Positions 10,481 through 22,452 of a DNA stretch of 64,000 nucleotides are shown piece after piece. The notes under the pieces are model-generated. The model saw only the letters and a program-made list of their open reading frames with translations, had not been told where the DNA came from and searched no databases. Positions within the stretch are counted from its first letter, which is position 1. Every line of letters starts with the position of its first letter. The position numbers were made by a program, and so were the translations under genes. The stretch is from Rhabdophis nuchalis (Eukaryota > Chordata > Lepidosauria > Squamata > Natricidae): NCBI GenBank assembly GCA_039707465.1, contig CM077644.1, positions 201,597,962-201,661,961 on the forward strand, read 5' to 3'.

Positions 10481-10990
10481 GAAACTTTCCTATTGATTCC
10501 TTCTCACTCTTACTGAACTGATAAAAGTAGGCATCTCGCCTTCTCCCCCCAAAGGAGTCTCTTTTTTTGAATAAGACATAAAACTAAACCACCCAATCAT
10601 TTGTGGCACTTCCTTAATGACTGTGCCCCCAATGACAATCTGTTTTATGTTCCTGGTGTCTAAGGTCAAGGCAGGACCCATGGGGTACAGTCTACAGCTC
10701 TTGGCACCACCAACTGATCTCACTTATTACAGGCAATCAGTAGTCTGGCCTTTCAACCAGCTGGACACTCGTTCTTCCTGCAGCCTTCTCAGCTGCCTAG
10801 GCCAGATGTTGTTAATGAAAGGATCCCTCAGTTATTCTTTCCCCAGCTACTTTTCCCCCACCCAGACTGAACAGCTATTTCTGAACCACACTGGCATGGA
10901 TTTTAGTGAATCCTATTCTTATCTCTTTTCCCATCTTCTCGTTTTTTCTTTCATTTTATAATTACAGTGCTCTCATACTTCTGTCTAGCC
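10481..10990. other. LNPEP intron 3, no recognised feature
   Basis: Part may be further CR1 sequence (plus-strand text near 10600-10720 resembles the RT-proximal 3' region), but this is too uncertain to assign. Confidence 0.35.
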
Positions 10991-12259
10991 CAGTGGTCGG
11001 CAAACCGCGGCTCGCGAGCCACATGTGGCTCTTTGGCCCCTTGAGTGTGGCTCTTTCGTTACGCCACCTCACGTTCCTTATCTTCTGTCCGCGGCCCCAC
11101 TCTGTGGAAAACATAGGCGCACGCCATACAAGTACAGCCTGGAGCAGGAGCAAAGCTCCTCTCCCAACAGGCTCTTCCTCGCTCAGAGGGCTTTGGAAGG
11201 AAACTTCTGCAGGCTGTAGGTGTGCGTGCGCGCCTATGTTTTCTGGGAAGAAGAGGAACGTGAGGGGGATTTCCGCCCCCCCCTGCAGATGGGCTCCGGT
11301 CCTGTGGAGCCTCGTCCTTCTTTTTAGCCAGGCGATCTTTAACCAGGTGATCTTCGGCTGCTGCACAAGCCCTCGGGCACGCTCTGCCTTCTTCTCTCTG
11401 ATAGCCGCCTGCTTAAAAAGAAGGACGAGGCTCTGCTGGTCTGGAGCCCCTCTGGGGGGGGGGAGGGATCCCCCTCGCATTCCTTGTCTTCCCAGATCGG
11501 CTGGTAAGGGGACTGAAAAGGTTGTTCTCCTGTCCCAGGTTTCCGCTTCCTGGCTTCCAGCTTCTTTTGTTGAGCCAGCAATTAAGGTTCTTTTTTATGT
11601 TTTAGGAAAGATCGCCTGGTTAAATAAAAGGACGAGGCTCCGCTAGTCTAGAGCCCATCCGCGGGTTGGGAGGGGGAGACAGACAGACACAGAGAGAGAG
11701 AGACACAGAGAGATAGAGAGATAGAGATTAAATGAGTGAGTGAGTGCAAGACAGACAGACACACAGACAAAGAGGAAGGGAGGGGAGAGACAGAGATAGA
11801 GAGGGAGGGAGGGTAGAGAGACACAGAGATAGAGAGGGAGGGAGGAGAGAGAGACACAGAGATACAGAGAGACAGACACAGAGAGAATGACAGAAAGAGA
11901 CAGAGAGGGAGGGAGAGAGAGATAAAGAGCCACAGAGAGACAGACGCAGAGAGAGACAGAGACAGAGAGAAACAGAAAGAGAAAGAGAAAGAAGGGAAGA
12001 TAGAAAAGAAAGAAAAAGAAAGTGGGAGAGAGATGAAAGAAAGAGAACTTATGACCACAATTGAGCCCAAAAGTTTGGTTGCTAAGCAAGACCGTTGTTA
12101 AGTGAGTTTCACCACATTTTCCAAGTTGGCCACGCCCACCCGAGTCACGTGACCGCTGAGCCACTCCCACGAAATAAGCCACACCTTCTGTCTCTCAAAA
12201 TAAATTTCAATCATTGTATTGTTGATATTTGGCTCTGTTGACTAATGAGTTTGCCGACA
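10991..12259. mobile_element. Long hAT-like element with embedded GA array
   Basis: The left end CAGTGGTCGGCAAACCGCGG plus CTCGCGAGCCACATGTGGCT is a hAT terminus seen in many vertebrates. The right end ...TATTTGGCTC...GAGTTTGCCGACA is its inverted counterpart, slightly degraded. The octamer before the left end is GTCTAGCC; the right copy is not recognisable. The interior is GC-rich to about 11640, then has a 350-bp purine array, then a piece resembling the AGGTAGTCC family (about 12050-12115). No transposase ORF is present; apparent ORFs on both strands are compositional. Confidence 0.6.
11680..12030. repeat. GA/GACA-rich low-complexity array
   Basis: About 350 bp of almost pure purine on the plus strand, made of GAGA, GACAGACA and GGGAGG units. 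The serine/leucine-rich open frames on the minus strand here are products of this composition. Confidence 0.9.
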
Positions 12260-13057
12260 GCCCCAATCCTATTTCAACCAATTTCATCATGCCTTCATTT
12301 TTTTGTAAAATCTTGTCCTACCAATTCAACTAACTTTTATTCAGCATTAAAACTAATAAACTTAACACTTGAATCATTTTCCCAGCCACTTTCTGTTTCT
12401 TTCATTTGCTATCACATTTTCACTCTTCAATAGCTGACCACCAACATCCAACCTACTTCTTTGTTCTTTTAGCTTAGTGGGATCCTACATGGCTCAACCA
12501 ACATGCAGAGATGTCAGGTTTGGAAAAAAGATCACTGTATTCAAAACTCACCCTTTTATTGATCACCCATCTTCCTGCTAATCCTGATATCTAATTTTTC
12601 AGGTCTGTCAGCCACTTTTTGGGGGGGGGGGGGGGAGAGAATGTTACCATGTCCTTCCATTTAGCAGAGTATCTCTCCATCTTATTTTCTATGCCTTACA
12701 GTAACTAAAAATCAGTCAACTGAAATACATAGTCATTTACAAAATCGAATTTCTAATTCCATTGACAAAAAGGAGAAATATACTGCCTTCATATCCTACG
12801 TGTGGAATTCCCAGAGCAATCTAGCTACCTTCCGAGGGAAAGTGGCAAGTAGACTAAATCAATCTTTTAGTTTTTCTTATCTTCTAAAGCTACATTTACC
12901 TTTTTATTGTGGAAATACAAAAATATAACTAATAGACACATAAATTCATAAAATAAAATCCTTTACCAAGTAATAAAATTTTCCTGTCCTGTGGCACACT
13001 TTATGAGCATGTAACTGTATAAACATCATACCACAAAAGGTATGGATAACTATATAC
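12260..13057. other. LNPEP intron 3, right part
   Basis: AT-rich, with a run of 15 G at 12621-12635 that is likely a slippage site. Nothing else was recognised. Confidence 0.5.
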
Positions 13058-13196
13058 CTTTGGCATATTTGACAGAGCAATGTGTTGGTCTTCTCTGATG
13101 ATTTTGACTTGAAAATTGGCTTTGAATGCTGGTTCATCAAAACAAGGGAATGCTGCTCTTGCTGATAAGGGCTCAAACTGAGTTGCTGCAAGCCAG
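13058..13196 (-). CDS. LNPEP: LNPEP coding exon 3
   Basis: This 139-bp exon begins after TTTTTATCAG and ends AAG|GTATAT. Completing the split codon from exon 2, it encodes [20 protein letters not shown] followed by [20 protein letters not shown] and ALSNMPK. TQFEP.(A/S)[14 protein letters not shown] is the hallmark M1 N-terminal motif; its Gln lines the substrate pocket in structurally studied relatives. The length equals ERAP1 exon 3 in this window. Confidence 0.95.
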
Positions 13197-13954
13197 CTGA
13201 TAAAAAGAAAAACATTCAAAGTTGATTTCTGTTTAATTTCTAAATGTTACATAATTTAGAAATAAAATGTGGAAAGAAAAATATAATCTTAACCATGTTA
13301 CTTTGTTTCACAAAAGTAAAATGCTACCCCATCTAGAATCTTGAAAGAACCTAACAGATTTCTAGGATACCAAATCCATATGAATATGTAGGATACTGGG
13401 AATTGTTACAAAGAAGTGATCTCCATAACACTTCATTCAAGAAAACATTTAAATTTAAAAATATCTTCCCAAGAAATCTTTGTATTTACAATACATTGTA
13501 ATTTTTTACCTTAGTCCATCTTATGCATTGGATTTCCTAACAATTAAGATCAACAAATTGCATTTGGTATTAGCCATACTAACAGTAACAATTACATATA
13601 TAGCCATATTTTAACATTAAGTTTTCTGTATAGTATCTACAACAAGGAAAAAATTTATTTATCCTTATTTCCTGAAATTTTACAAGGCAATACATGTGTT
13701 CAACAAAATAAATTTTATATTAACAACAAAAAAAATCATTCATTATTATTCAGGTATTTTTGTATATAATTACCTAAAAACTAGATAGGGTACATTTATT
13801 ACTACCGGTACTAAAGTTATTAAATCCCTTGTGTTCAAAATTTACCATTACATACATGTCACTATGTACATATGCACCCCTTTTCAGTCTGGCTGGTGTT
13901 CATAAATAGTGCAGACTAATGTACAAAATTCCTATCAAAGTAAAGCACAAGGTA
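13197..13954. other. LNPEP intron 2, no recognised feature
   Basis: AT-rich intron sequence next to exon 3. Nothing could be supported. Confidence 0.5.
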
Positions 13955-14512
13955 CAGTGGTACCTCGGTTCACGAACTTAATTCGTGAACTGACTCTGGT
14001 CGCGAACCGAATTGGTTGTGAACCGAGGCACAGTTTCCCATAGGGTTTAATGTAAATCCAGTTAATCCGTTCTGATCTTTTTTTTGGTTTTAATTTTTGA
14101 ACTGACTCTGGTCGCGAACCGAATTGGTTGTGAACCGAGGCACAGTTTCCCATAGGGTTTAATGTAAATCCAATTAATCCGTTCTGATCTTTCTTTTGGT
14201 TTTAATTCTTGAACTGACTGGTCGCGAACCAAATTGGTTGTGAACCGAGGCGGAGTTCGTGAACCGAGGCGGAGTTCGTGAACAGAAGCGGAGTTCGTGA
14301 ACCAGACCATATTTTTATGAACTTTTCTGTTCGTGAACCGAGGCGGAGTTCGTGAACAGAAGCGGAGTTCGTGAACCGGAGCATATTTTTACGAACTTTT
14401 CTGTTCGTGAACCGAAACGGAGTTCGTGAACCGGAGCACATTTTGAGGAAAATTTCTGTTCGTAAACCGAATTGGTCGTGAACAGAGGCGTTCGTGAACC
14501 GAGGTACCACTG
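13955..14512. mobile_element. Tigger-like (pogo/mariner) MITE with internal tandem repeats
   Basis: The terminal inverted repeats (CAGTGGTACCTCGGTTCACG at the left and its complement ending GAGGTACCACTG at the right) run over more than 20 bp. They are flanked by TA (13953-13954 and 14513-14514). The interior has two nearly identical copies of a roughly 112-bp unit (about 13988-14098 and 14099-14212). A cluster of short GTTCGTGAACCGAGGCGGA units follows at about 14240-14440. Minus-strand ORFs here (repeated SRT/FTNSASVHE peptides) are artefacts of this repetition. Confidence 0.75.
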
Positions 14513-14776
14513 TATATGGAGCCATTTCTCCATTTGTCAAACTGCTACATGCCAATATTAGCCAAGGGAATTAATTTTTTCTCATTCAGATGAATGCCAA
14601 ATATGTTGGTGAAGGAAAAATGATGTATTTAACCCCTTATTCAGCAAATTACATTTTATCTGCACTTCACTCTTCATTATTCATCAGACTGTCACACTTT
14701 GCTAATATTATCCAGTTCAATGGCATAATAGTACTGGGCCATAAGGTACAGCCATAAGCATGCTCACAATTGATCC

Positions 14777-14937
14777 TTTTCAACTGTCATTTGTCGGCCA
14801 TTTTATTTCAACTGTCATTTGTCGGCCTTTTCATTTGCCTGGAGAGAGATTCCTATTGTGGCTATCACTGCTTTCTGTATTCCACCTGGCGCTCAAACCA
14901 ATTTCATTGTAATTTTATTATTACAATGACAATAAAG
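14777..14937. repeat. Short duplication and possible retroelement tail
   Basis: The segment TTCAACTGTCATTTGTCGGCC occurs twice in direct orientation (about 14779-14799 and 14807-14827). The sequence then ends ACAATGACAATAAAG immediately before the ATT array, which looks like a retroelement 3' tail. The family was not identified. Confidence 0.4.
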
Positions 14938-15047
<110 letters not shown>

Positions 15048-15532
15048 GCTCTGCTTGGTCCAATTTAGTACAATACTATTAATACTGATTAGCAGCAGTC
15101 TTTCTGGATTTACAGCAAGAAGCTTCCATGAAAATACCTAGATTTAAATCAGGGATTATTATTATTTTTGCATGCCAGGAAGATGTTCTGCTTCTAAATA
15201 AGCAATAGTGCTTCATTTCTACAATAGGATTCCATAATATTCAGCAATATAGGTAATATTAAAACTAATCTATAAAGATGGGTATAATTATTTTAGCTAT
15301 TTTATGTGTTAATCAGGAAGCCAGATATTTTAGTATGAAGAGAAATCTGAAAATAAATCAACAGGAAGAAAATGGGGTTACAGTGCATCAGAGATGTGTA
15401 ACCTTTTTCCAGCTGTGTTGTTGTGTTGTTAGGTAGTATACAAAGGATGGTATACCAAGGATTTCAAGACAAAATAGATGCATATAATTTTTTTTCCAGT
15501 TAAGTTAAAAAATAAATTAGTTCTAAGCTTAC
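15048..15532. other. LNPEP intron 2, exon-2 proximal part
   Basis: AT-rich, no recognised feature. Confidence 0.5.
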
Positions 15533-16373
15533 CTTGTTGAGTTGTTATTCTTAAAGGCAATTTTGTAAAAGCCAGAGTAAGTGTCTGATAAATTAGAGGA
15601 ATATTCTATGTTGATCTTATATTTATGTCCTATAAGAAGAGCTTCTGGAGCTATAATTGCAATCTGGTCATTCATTGGGTATTCCAGGAAATCAGCTGGT
15701 TTTGGCTGGCTTGAACCCAGTGCAGCAAATGTTACCTTGGTAATATTAAGCTTTGAACTATGAAGTATAACATGCATAGTAACCTGGTTAACTTCCACAG
15801 TTATTTGGACAGAACCTGTAAATCTCATTGTGGTTAGATTTGGCTGCAGAAAAATATCATAATGTTTTGGAACAACAAATTCTGGAAGCCTAAAACGAGC
15901 CCATGGAAATGGTTTCCCATTAGTTGCCAAAGGATATATATCTTCAATTGTGTGGTTTTTGTTGTGACAACCTTCTTTGGTAAAAGTGCACTTGGGCAGA
16001 AGATAGATTGCCATTATTACGGAGACAGCAATCACAAGGACAACTGCACAGATTATTGTGGTCCTTACAGATGGAGCGGAACACGATCCATCTGAACGTT
16101 GCCTATAACCAGCCATATTACTTCGTAGACCAGTACTTCTATTCATGAAAGACATTCCCAGAAGTTTGGCTGATGACGATTCATAATCCTCTTCATCCTC
16201 ATCCATTTCATGATCTCCAAGACCACGTACAAGAAGACGAGAACTTCTTGGTTCATATTCTACCTCATCGGGCTCCAAAGGATGCAAGCTAGGCTCTTTA
16301 GCCAAGTCAACCACATCAGGCTCTTCCTCAAACATGCTGTTTTCAATCATATTTCTAGGTAACTGAACTCGAT
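15533..16373 (-). CDS. LNPEP: LNPEP coding exon 2 (cytosolic tail, membrane anchor, start of ectodomain)
   Basis: This 841-bp exon has acceptor TGTTTCTTAG and donor AAG|GTAAGC. It begins with the last two bases of an Asp codon started in exon 1, then RVQLPRNMIENSMFEEEPDV. The cytosolic tail has both dileucine sorting motifs next to acidic clusters (RSSRLLVRG about residues 51-58, and SSAKLLGMS about 74-82, after DEDEEDYES). In mammals these direct IRAP to the insulin-responsive GLUT4 vesicles and endosomes. One transmembrane segment lies at about residues 113-133 (IICAVVLVIAVSVIMAIYLL), giving a type II protein. The ectodomain starts with CTFTKEGCHNKN, a stalk, then FPWARFRLPEFVVPKHYDIF of the N-terminal beta domain. 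Several NxT/S sequons are present. Codons before RVQLP in this frame are intronic. Confidence 0.97.
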
Positions 16374-16697
16374 CTAAGAAACACAAAAGCAGCATGTTAC
16401 ACAAAAAGTAACTGAAATAGCTGTGTTTTTTATTATTTTACATATAGCTGATAAAAATTGGGGTTCATATTATTGTTCTCATATAAGAAACTATTTGTAA
16501 TGCATATGTAAAGTAACAATTCAAATAGTTGTTGTAATAGCTGATGAAAAAATGGATGAATCAACATTCTTTGGTGATTTCTTCATAATGAAAATGAATG
16601 ATCATAGGTAAGGTTAAATAGAGCATACAATTCAGAATGGATATAACATCACATCAACAGAAAACTACTTGCAAAGTGGGAATTCTATAGTCTAGAG
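16374..16697. other. LNPEP intron 1, exon-2 proximal part
   Basis: AT-rich, no recognised feature apart from the splice acceptor. Confidence 0.5.
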
Positions 16698-16824
16698 CAG
16701 GAGTGTCAAACCTGATCACATCACAGGCCATATTGTGATGTATCGGGATATTTTTTGCCTTTGCAGAGCCAGAGTGGGCGTGCCTGGATTATCCGGCCCG
16801 TGTGCTACCAGTTTGACAGGCCTG
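16698..16824. mobile_element. Short hAT MITE (127 bp)
   Basis: Termini CAGGAGTGTCAAACCTG and (inverted) CAGGCCTGTCAAACTGG. Flanks GTCTAGAG (16690-16697) and ATCTAGAG (16825-16832) match at seven of eight positions. The interior has the usual CpG-rich GGCCCG blocks and no ORF. Confidence 0.8.
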
Positions 16825-16832
16825 ATCTAGAG

Positions 16833-17573
16833 CCACCCATTGTTCCAGATGTATAGACTACCTTAAGAATAGGTTTTAAGGATGAGCTAGCAAAAAGATA
16901 AGTGGATCACTAAATTTCATCAGTGCCGAAGTTCTTCCATCACCTTTGCCTTTAAGAAAATCACAGAAAGCATATTCATCATTCAGTACAGCTTTCTTCA
17001 AATATTCTTACTAAAACATAATATATTTTATTTTAAAATATATCACTGATCAGACACAGTTTATAAAATGAAGAAACTGCAATTACTACAAATACGTATG
17101 AAAATTCTGGTCATATCTCTGAATTTGAAATTTTTCATTAATGTCTCCACTCCAAAATACACTGATTTAGCTCATGCTGGAGACATTTTTGCCTTATCAA
17201 AAAGCTATTTTATGTTCCCCTATAACTATAAATATCTTCCAATTATTACTGGAGTTTTTATCTTTAATAAGCATTGTGTTTTGAAGCAAAATTTAAAATC
17301 AAGAGTAACAAACAGCAAGCATTCATTAAATACTGTACTGGATTACATCTCCATTATATTTTATAAAATAAAACATAAACTATCTTTATATGCAGACATC
17401 TCTGCTCAGTTAAAGGGAAATATAATTCATATTCAAACATAAAACTTTGTCTTATAACATGATTTTACTCAATACACAGCAGAATAGTCCTATAGCAAAA
17501 CATGCAGCAATGTATTTATTATATAACCCTCAAATCATTTGCACTAAAAGTAGACTTATTGTAGCCTTACCTA
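16833..17573. other. LNPEP intron 1, no recognised feature
   Basis: The open frame at 17068-17442 has the composition of random AT-rich DNA and no family resemblance. Confidence 0.5.
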
Positions 17574-17770
17574 GAGCAGTGATGGCAAATGTTTTTCTGC
17601 TCGGTGCCAAAAGGGGGCACGCCCATACCCATAATGCAATGCCCACCCCCCACCCCCGCACATGAACACACAGCCCCCCCCCCACTCCTCCTCGCACATG
17701 TGCGCAGGCCTCACTGAAGCCTACCAGAAGTTGGAAGGCCAAAAATTAGCTGGCCAGTGCGTGCAGAGTA
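17574..17770. mobile_element. Partial hAT element (CAGTGATGGC family)
   Basis: The left end CAGTGATGGCAAATGTTTTT and GGTGCCAAAAGGGGG match the left part of the element at 9463-9915. The right part, to GCTGGCCAGTGCGTGC, resembles its interior. The right terminus is missing. Confidence 0.6.
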
Positions 17771-19179
17771 ACTAACTAGATTAACATTATTCTGGAATAT
17801 TTAGGTACACATATTAATTTGTAATATTACTCTTCAGCATTTATACAGCTGAACTCTTCCAACTTTATTAACAGTGACATATGGATTCTTCCCCATAGCA
17901 TTACTATCAGCAGACAACTTCACTGCAGGCAACTGCTAAGATATCTGCTTCAATTATGCATTAAGCAGTCTGTCATATTATAAATAAATATGAATTATTT
18001 AAAAAAAATCAAAGTGTATTAGAATGCAATACTTACATAGTGTTGCATCTAGCAGACAAGAGCAATTTTCCTAAGCAAGTTACAATGTTCTTCACAACGG
18101 GCAGAAACCCTAATTGTGAAATCTGTATAATTGTGCTATAGGAAACTATACAAAAATCCTTTTCCCCCTCAATTCAAAAGTAACTCCACAATTCAATAAT
18201 CAATTCAACTAACAATGAACATTTTTATGCTTCTAAATTTTGAATAACAAGAAACATTTGGGGGAGACTTGGGATTCAGCAGCTGCTAAGCACATGCTTG
18301 GTAGAATGTTCCATTTGCAACTGGTAATATTGCTGATTCAAAGGATGATAGAAAGTGCCTCCATCTGAGTTCTCAGAGAGCCTCTGACAATCAAAGTAGA
18401 TAAAAGTTAATATAGTGAGTGCTACTTAATATTGTATACCACTGCTATGCTATACTATGTAGATGAAAGTATATAGTGATGAAAAGTCCATCAGAACTAA
18501 AGTAAGTTCCGTGTACATGTCAAGAATTTAGCCAATTCACTGAAACTAACTGGATTAAATTTGCTTAAAATGTTCTGGCTAGAGATATGGTTCACCTACT
18601 ATAGGTTCATGATTAGAGGACTGTGACCAAATTGCTTAATTCCTTACTTCCCCTATCCCAGCCCCTTTACTATCTTAGGCTCATAGACTTCAATAACAAC
18701 AGTCTTTGAGTAGCATATGGTACCACTCAATGGTATGCATTATGGCAATTTAATTAAACCAATACAGTACGTATAAAATTATTATATTTATTACAACAAT
18801 TCCTTATGCAAGACTGTAAATAATGCTTTTTTTCAAAGAAATGACAAACAATTTAGTACAGAACAGGAAACATAGGCCTTGTGCAAGGGGTCACTGCATA
18901 TGAGTGAAACTGAAACAAAGGACACACATTCACTCTCCCCTCTAACCTTCCCATGCATTGCTTGATGTGGTTATTGCCTGATCTGCAGTCATATTAAATC
19001 TGAAAATGCCTTAAATCACTTTTCAAAGCTTTGTTTAAGAATATAAAAATATCTTCAAACAACTATCAGGAAGGTTTGAGATAGCATTTCCTTGGAGGCT
19101 TAAACTCTGCCCACAGGTTCCACAGTAATGGTGATTTATAAAGTAGGGAAGTCAATTAAATTAAAAAAAGGAAAATGCT
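17771..19179. other. LNPEP intron 1, no recognised feature
   Basis: AT-rich sequence. Nothing could be supported on either strand. Confidence 0.45.
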
Positions 19180-19264
19180 TCAGTATCGGACAAAACCCCT
19201 ACTGCCCACCATGAAAGCTGGAACGTCCACTAGTGGGCGGTAGGGACCAGGTTGACTACCACTG
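19180..19264. mobile_element. One end of a hAT element
   Basis: It ends TAGGGACCAGGTTGACTACC followed by ACTG, the complement of a CAGTGGTAGTCAACCTGGTC-type terminus, followed by the octamer ATCTAAAC. The internal palindrome GTCCACTAGTGGGC is present. The opposite end was not found. Confidence 0.5.
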
Positions 19265-20619
19265 ATCTAAACAACAGATTTCCTGACATTTTACTGGCAT
19301 CTATGGTTGAAGACCTTCAGAGGCAAGGTTATCTGCTACATAGACCATGGCTACTGAGCAGAAATAGTCCTCTCTTGCCTTTGAAGATGCCAGCCACAGC
19401 TGTCAACAAAACATCAGCAAAATTGTTGTCTAGACCACCACGTTCACTAAACCCTGAAGCCCAATAAATGTTGACTGTGAAAGCCAATACCAGTGTATTA
19501 GTCACAATTTGCCATCCTTTAATCACAGGAGTATTTTCTGGCTTTCTATCAGAAATGTAAGCACACAGTATAACTTTATAAAATAACAAATAGTAAAAAG
19601 GAGTCTTTTTTATTCGGTCCTGTTTCCTGCTCAACATCTGCTTAAGACTGCTAGAAAGCAAAAACTCATCATCCAGAATAATAGTCTGTTTCACTGACAC
19701 TTGTTCTGACCTTTAAGACATTTCCCTTAATGTTTCACCAAAATCTCTTTCTTTTGCTGTTTCCCCTCTGGGATTCTAATCCTGCCTTGAAATAACAAAA
19801 AATGATTTTGCTCCATTATCTACATGATAGCTTTTTAAATATTTAGAGGACACTAACATATCTCCCCTTCAGCTTCTCTTTTTAAGGCTGAAAAATCTTC
19901 AATCTTTCAGTTGTTCCTCATACCTTCTCCAAGTGTGCTCAAATCTGTGAATGCTTAATTTATTTTTAGAACTGTACAAAATATTTCAAAATCATCTTTT
20001 TTTAATTTAAATGCAAACTTTTAATTAATATTGCCTAAAACATATCTTTTTCATTTGAAGCCAAATGTAAAAGGAGTGACAGAATCTGGGGAGTAGAGTT
20101 AAAAGAGGGATCTGCCTAGAATTCTTATATAACCACAAGTACACTTAGTAGAACTTGCCCCCCTTGAATTCTGTAGACCTTCTCTAACTCCAAGTAGGTG
20201 CTAACCATTAATTGAGAAGACTCCTGTGCATGTATTGTTTAACAATAAATCAGTTTAATTGGATTTTCAATGTGGAACTGGTTTTTCATACTGACATCAA
20301 AGGTCCATCATGTTAAAAGAATGATTCAAGAAAATTAATAAAATTGGACATATGCACTATAAATTTAAATATTAGTAATTTTTGAGTGACAAAATTACTA
20401 TAGACCAAAGAACAAATAGATGAAAATATAATAACGTGTAGTTCCAATGCTTTTCTTCATGCCAGATTCCTCATATATTCAAATTCAAATGCATAATATT
20501 GTTTTGCCTATAGCTGTCAAACTGGAGAGCTTCAAAGTACATGGTGTTAATTTACAGTTTAGTTCATATGTTCTGAAAATGAATGAGGAATGTTCTTGTT
20601 AATATATAAATAACTAGCT
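19265..20619. other. LNPEP intron 1, no recognised feature
   Basis: Around 19800-19960 the text (CTTTTTAAGGCTGAAAAATC, TTGTTCCTCATACCTTCTCC) hints at an old LINE fragment, but no boundary could be set. Confidence 0.35.
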
Positions 20620-21002
20620 ATATCCGGCCACGCGTTGCTGTGGCCCAGTCTGGTTAAATGGCCAACCAATCTGTGTGTAGATCTACACCTGCACACATAC
20701 ACCCAACCACCATATAAGCCCCAACCTACCTACCTACTGTATTTTCCCCTCTCTATCCCTCTACCTACCTACCTACCTACCTACCTACCTACCTACCTAC
20801 CGTATTTCTTCCTTTCTCCCTCTATCTACCTACCTACCTACCTACTGTATTTCCCCCTCTCTATCCCTCTACCTACCTACTGTATTTCTCCCTCTCTCTA
20901 TTCCTCTACCTACTACCTACTGTATTTCTCGCTATCTATCTATACACCTACCTACCTTATTTCTCTCTCTCTATCTATCCCTCTATCTACCTACCTACTG
21001 TA
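20620..21002. repeat. Repeat with CTAC/CTATCC microsatellite array
   Basis: A unique-looking head (TATATCCGGCCACGCGTTGC, about 20626-20730) is followed by a pyrimidine array at 20740-21000. The array consists of CTAC runs punctuated by CTGTATTTC(T/C)CCCTCTCTAT at intervals. The same composite motif forms the array at 61348-61850. Confidence 0.75.
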
Positions 21003-21084
21003 ATACAATAATACAATAGCAGAGTTGGAAGGGACCTTGGAGGTCATCTAGTCCAACTCCCTGCCTAGGCAGGAAGCCCTATAC
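21003..21084 (-). mobile_element. CR1 3' end fragment, minus strand
   Basis: AATACAATAGCAGAGTTGGA and GGGACCTTGGAGGTCATC match the CR1 3' terminus, ending in the octamer CCCTATAC (21077-21084), where a hAT begins. Confidence 0.7.
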
Positions 21085-21150
21085 CCATGATGGCAAACCT
21101 ATGGCACGGGTGCCACAGGTGGCACACGGAACCATTTCTTAGGCTTCATC
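21085..21150. mobile_element. hAT terminus inserted in CR1
   Basis: CCATGATGGCAAACCTATGG CACGGGTGCC corresponds to the right terminus of the element at 9463-9915 in reverse orientation. It starts directly after CCCTATAC, the same CR1 octamer used there. The other end is lost. Confidence 0.6.
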
Positions 21151-22184
21151 AATATGATTTTAACCATTCATATTCTAACAAAAGTTTCCATGAAGACAGA
21201 TATAATGAACATCTGAGGTAACCAATACCCACCATTCTAACTCTTAAACATAACAGGAAGGAAATGAGATTCAACAAGCTCAGGCCTGAGCAAGAGGTGA
21301 CCTTGTTTAATTTTGACTCATTTTGCATTCTGCCATTCTACTAGTGCTTTTGCTGGTTGTTCTTGATATGTCCATTTCCTCCTCTACAAGTCAAAACTAG
21401 AAAAAGGTAACGTATATGTAGTTTCTGAAACCTAAAATTTTTAAAGTACTATTTATGTTACTGTCTTTTAAAAAGACAGACAAAAAAGATTGTGTCTGGC
21501 TCAAGTCATACATTGCCCAATTTATTCAGTTGAAATATCCAACTGTGCAACAAACAAAGGATAATGTTTTTTACAAGTTCACAATAAAAATAACAAGTCT
21601 ATTAGACATAAATTTCTTAAAAATTCTAAATCTTTGCACCACTTTGGTTTGTCACATCTGCTTTTCTGACTATCAAATTAAAAAATAAATTTTCTTACAT
21701 CCTAATTGAGAAGCCAACTTCCAGAATATTTTTCTGTACCTCTAGAATCAACACTATTGTGCCATAAACTGAGAGATATGGTTAGAAAACTTATATTTTC
21801 AATTTAAATGTTTAACACGTCAAGCAGCAGTATAATGAAAGTAAGGTTGTATACTTAATTAACTGCAAATTTAACAAACAACTCATATTTTGGTTTCCTT
21901 TCACTCCCAAGTTTAGATAAAAAACTAACAAATAAATCATTTGTTACACCATCCTTTCAACAGCTACTACATCCCTTTAAACAAGCATAAAAACAAACTT
22001 CAGATTGCATTTATGTAACTTCTATATTTGCATTTCATCCCAAAAGCTCAGTGATCTTAGGTTACCTATAATTATCCAAGTGCTCACTGCATTCTCTATG
22101 CATATGTGCTGATGGATTGGTTATGGGGAATTATAGGAGATATTAGAAAAAAACCAATTACCTGATTTAGCTGAAATAACAGAT
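21151..22184. other. LNPEP intron 1, no recognised feature
   Basis: AT-rich sequence without recognisable gene or repeat boundary. Confidence 0.45.
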
Positions 22185-22452
22185 TAACAGATTGGTAGGG
22201 ACCTTGTAGGTCATCTAGTCCAGTGGTCACCAACCAATTGACCGTGGACCACTGGTGGTCCATGAGAAAATTTTGGTGGTCCGCAGAAACATTATTTTCA
22301 TTTTTATATTGCACTAAATACTATTTATCTTTTTTTTAAAAAAAAAATCATATTAGTGGTCCACAGGACTTAAAATTATGGATTTTGTGGTCCCTGAGGT
22401 CTGAAAGGTTGGTGACCCCTGATCTAGTCCACCCCCCCTCCGCCCAAGCAGA
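22185..22452 (-). mobile_element. CR1 3' end fragment split by a hAT
   Basis: AACAGATTGGTAGGGACCTT and GTAGGTCATCTAGTC before 22221, and CACCCCCCCTCCGCCCAAGCAG after 22429, are two halves of the CR1 3' terminus. Confidence 0.65.
22221..22421. mobile_element. hAT element (201 bp) inside CR1
   Basis: Termini CAGTGGTCACCAACCAATTG and (inverted) CAGGGGTCACCAACCTTTC. It is flanked by a perfect 8-bp duplication, ATCTAGTC (22213-22220 and 22422-22429). Internal GTGGTCC blocks repeat; there is no ORF. Confidence 0.9.

Noticed and set aside
11643..12182. Ser/Leu/Val-rich frames of 140-179 codons on the minus strand
   Set aside because: They are translations of the GA/GACA array.
13935..14555. Several minus-strand frames with repeated SRT/FTNSASVHE peptides
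   Set aside because: They are products of tandem units inside a TA-flanked MITE, with no start or splice context.
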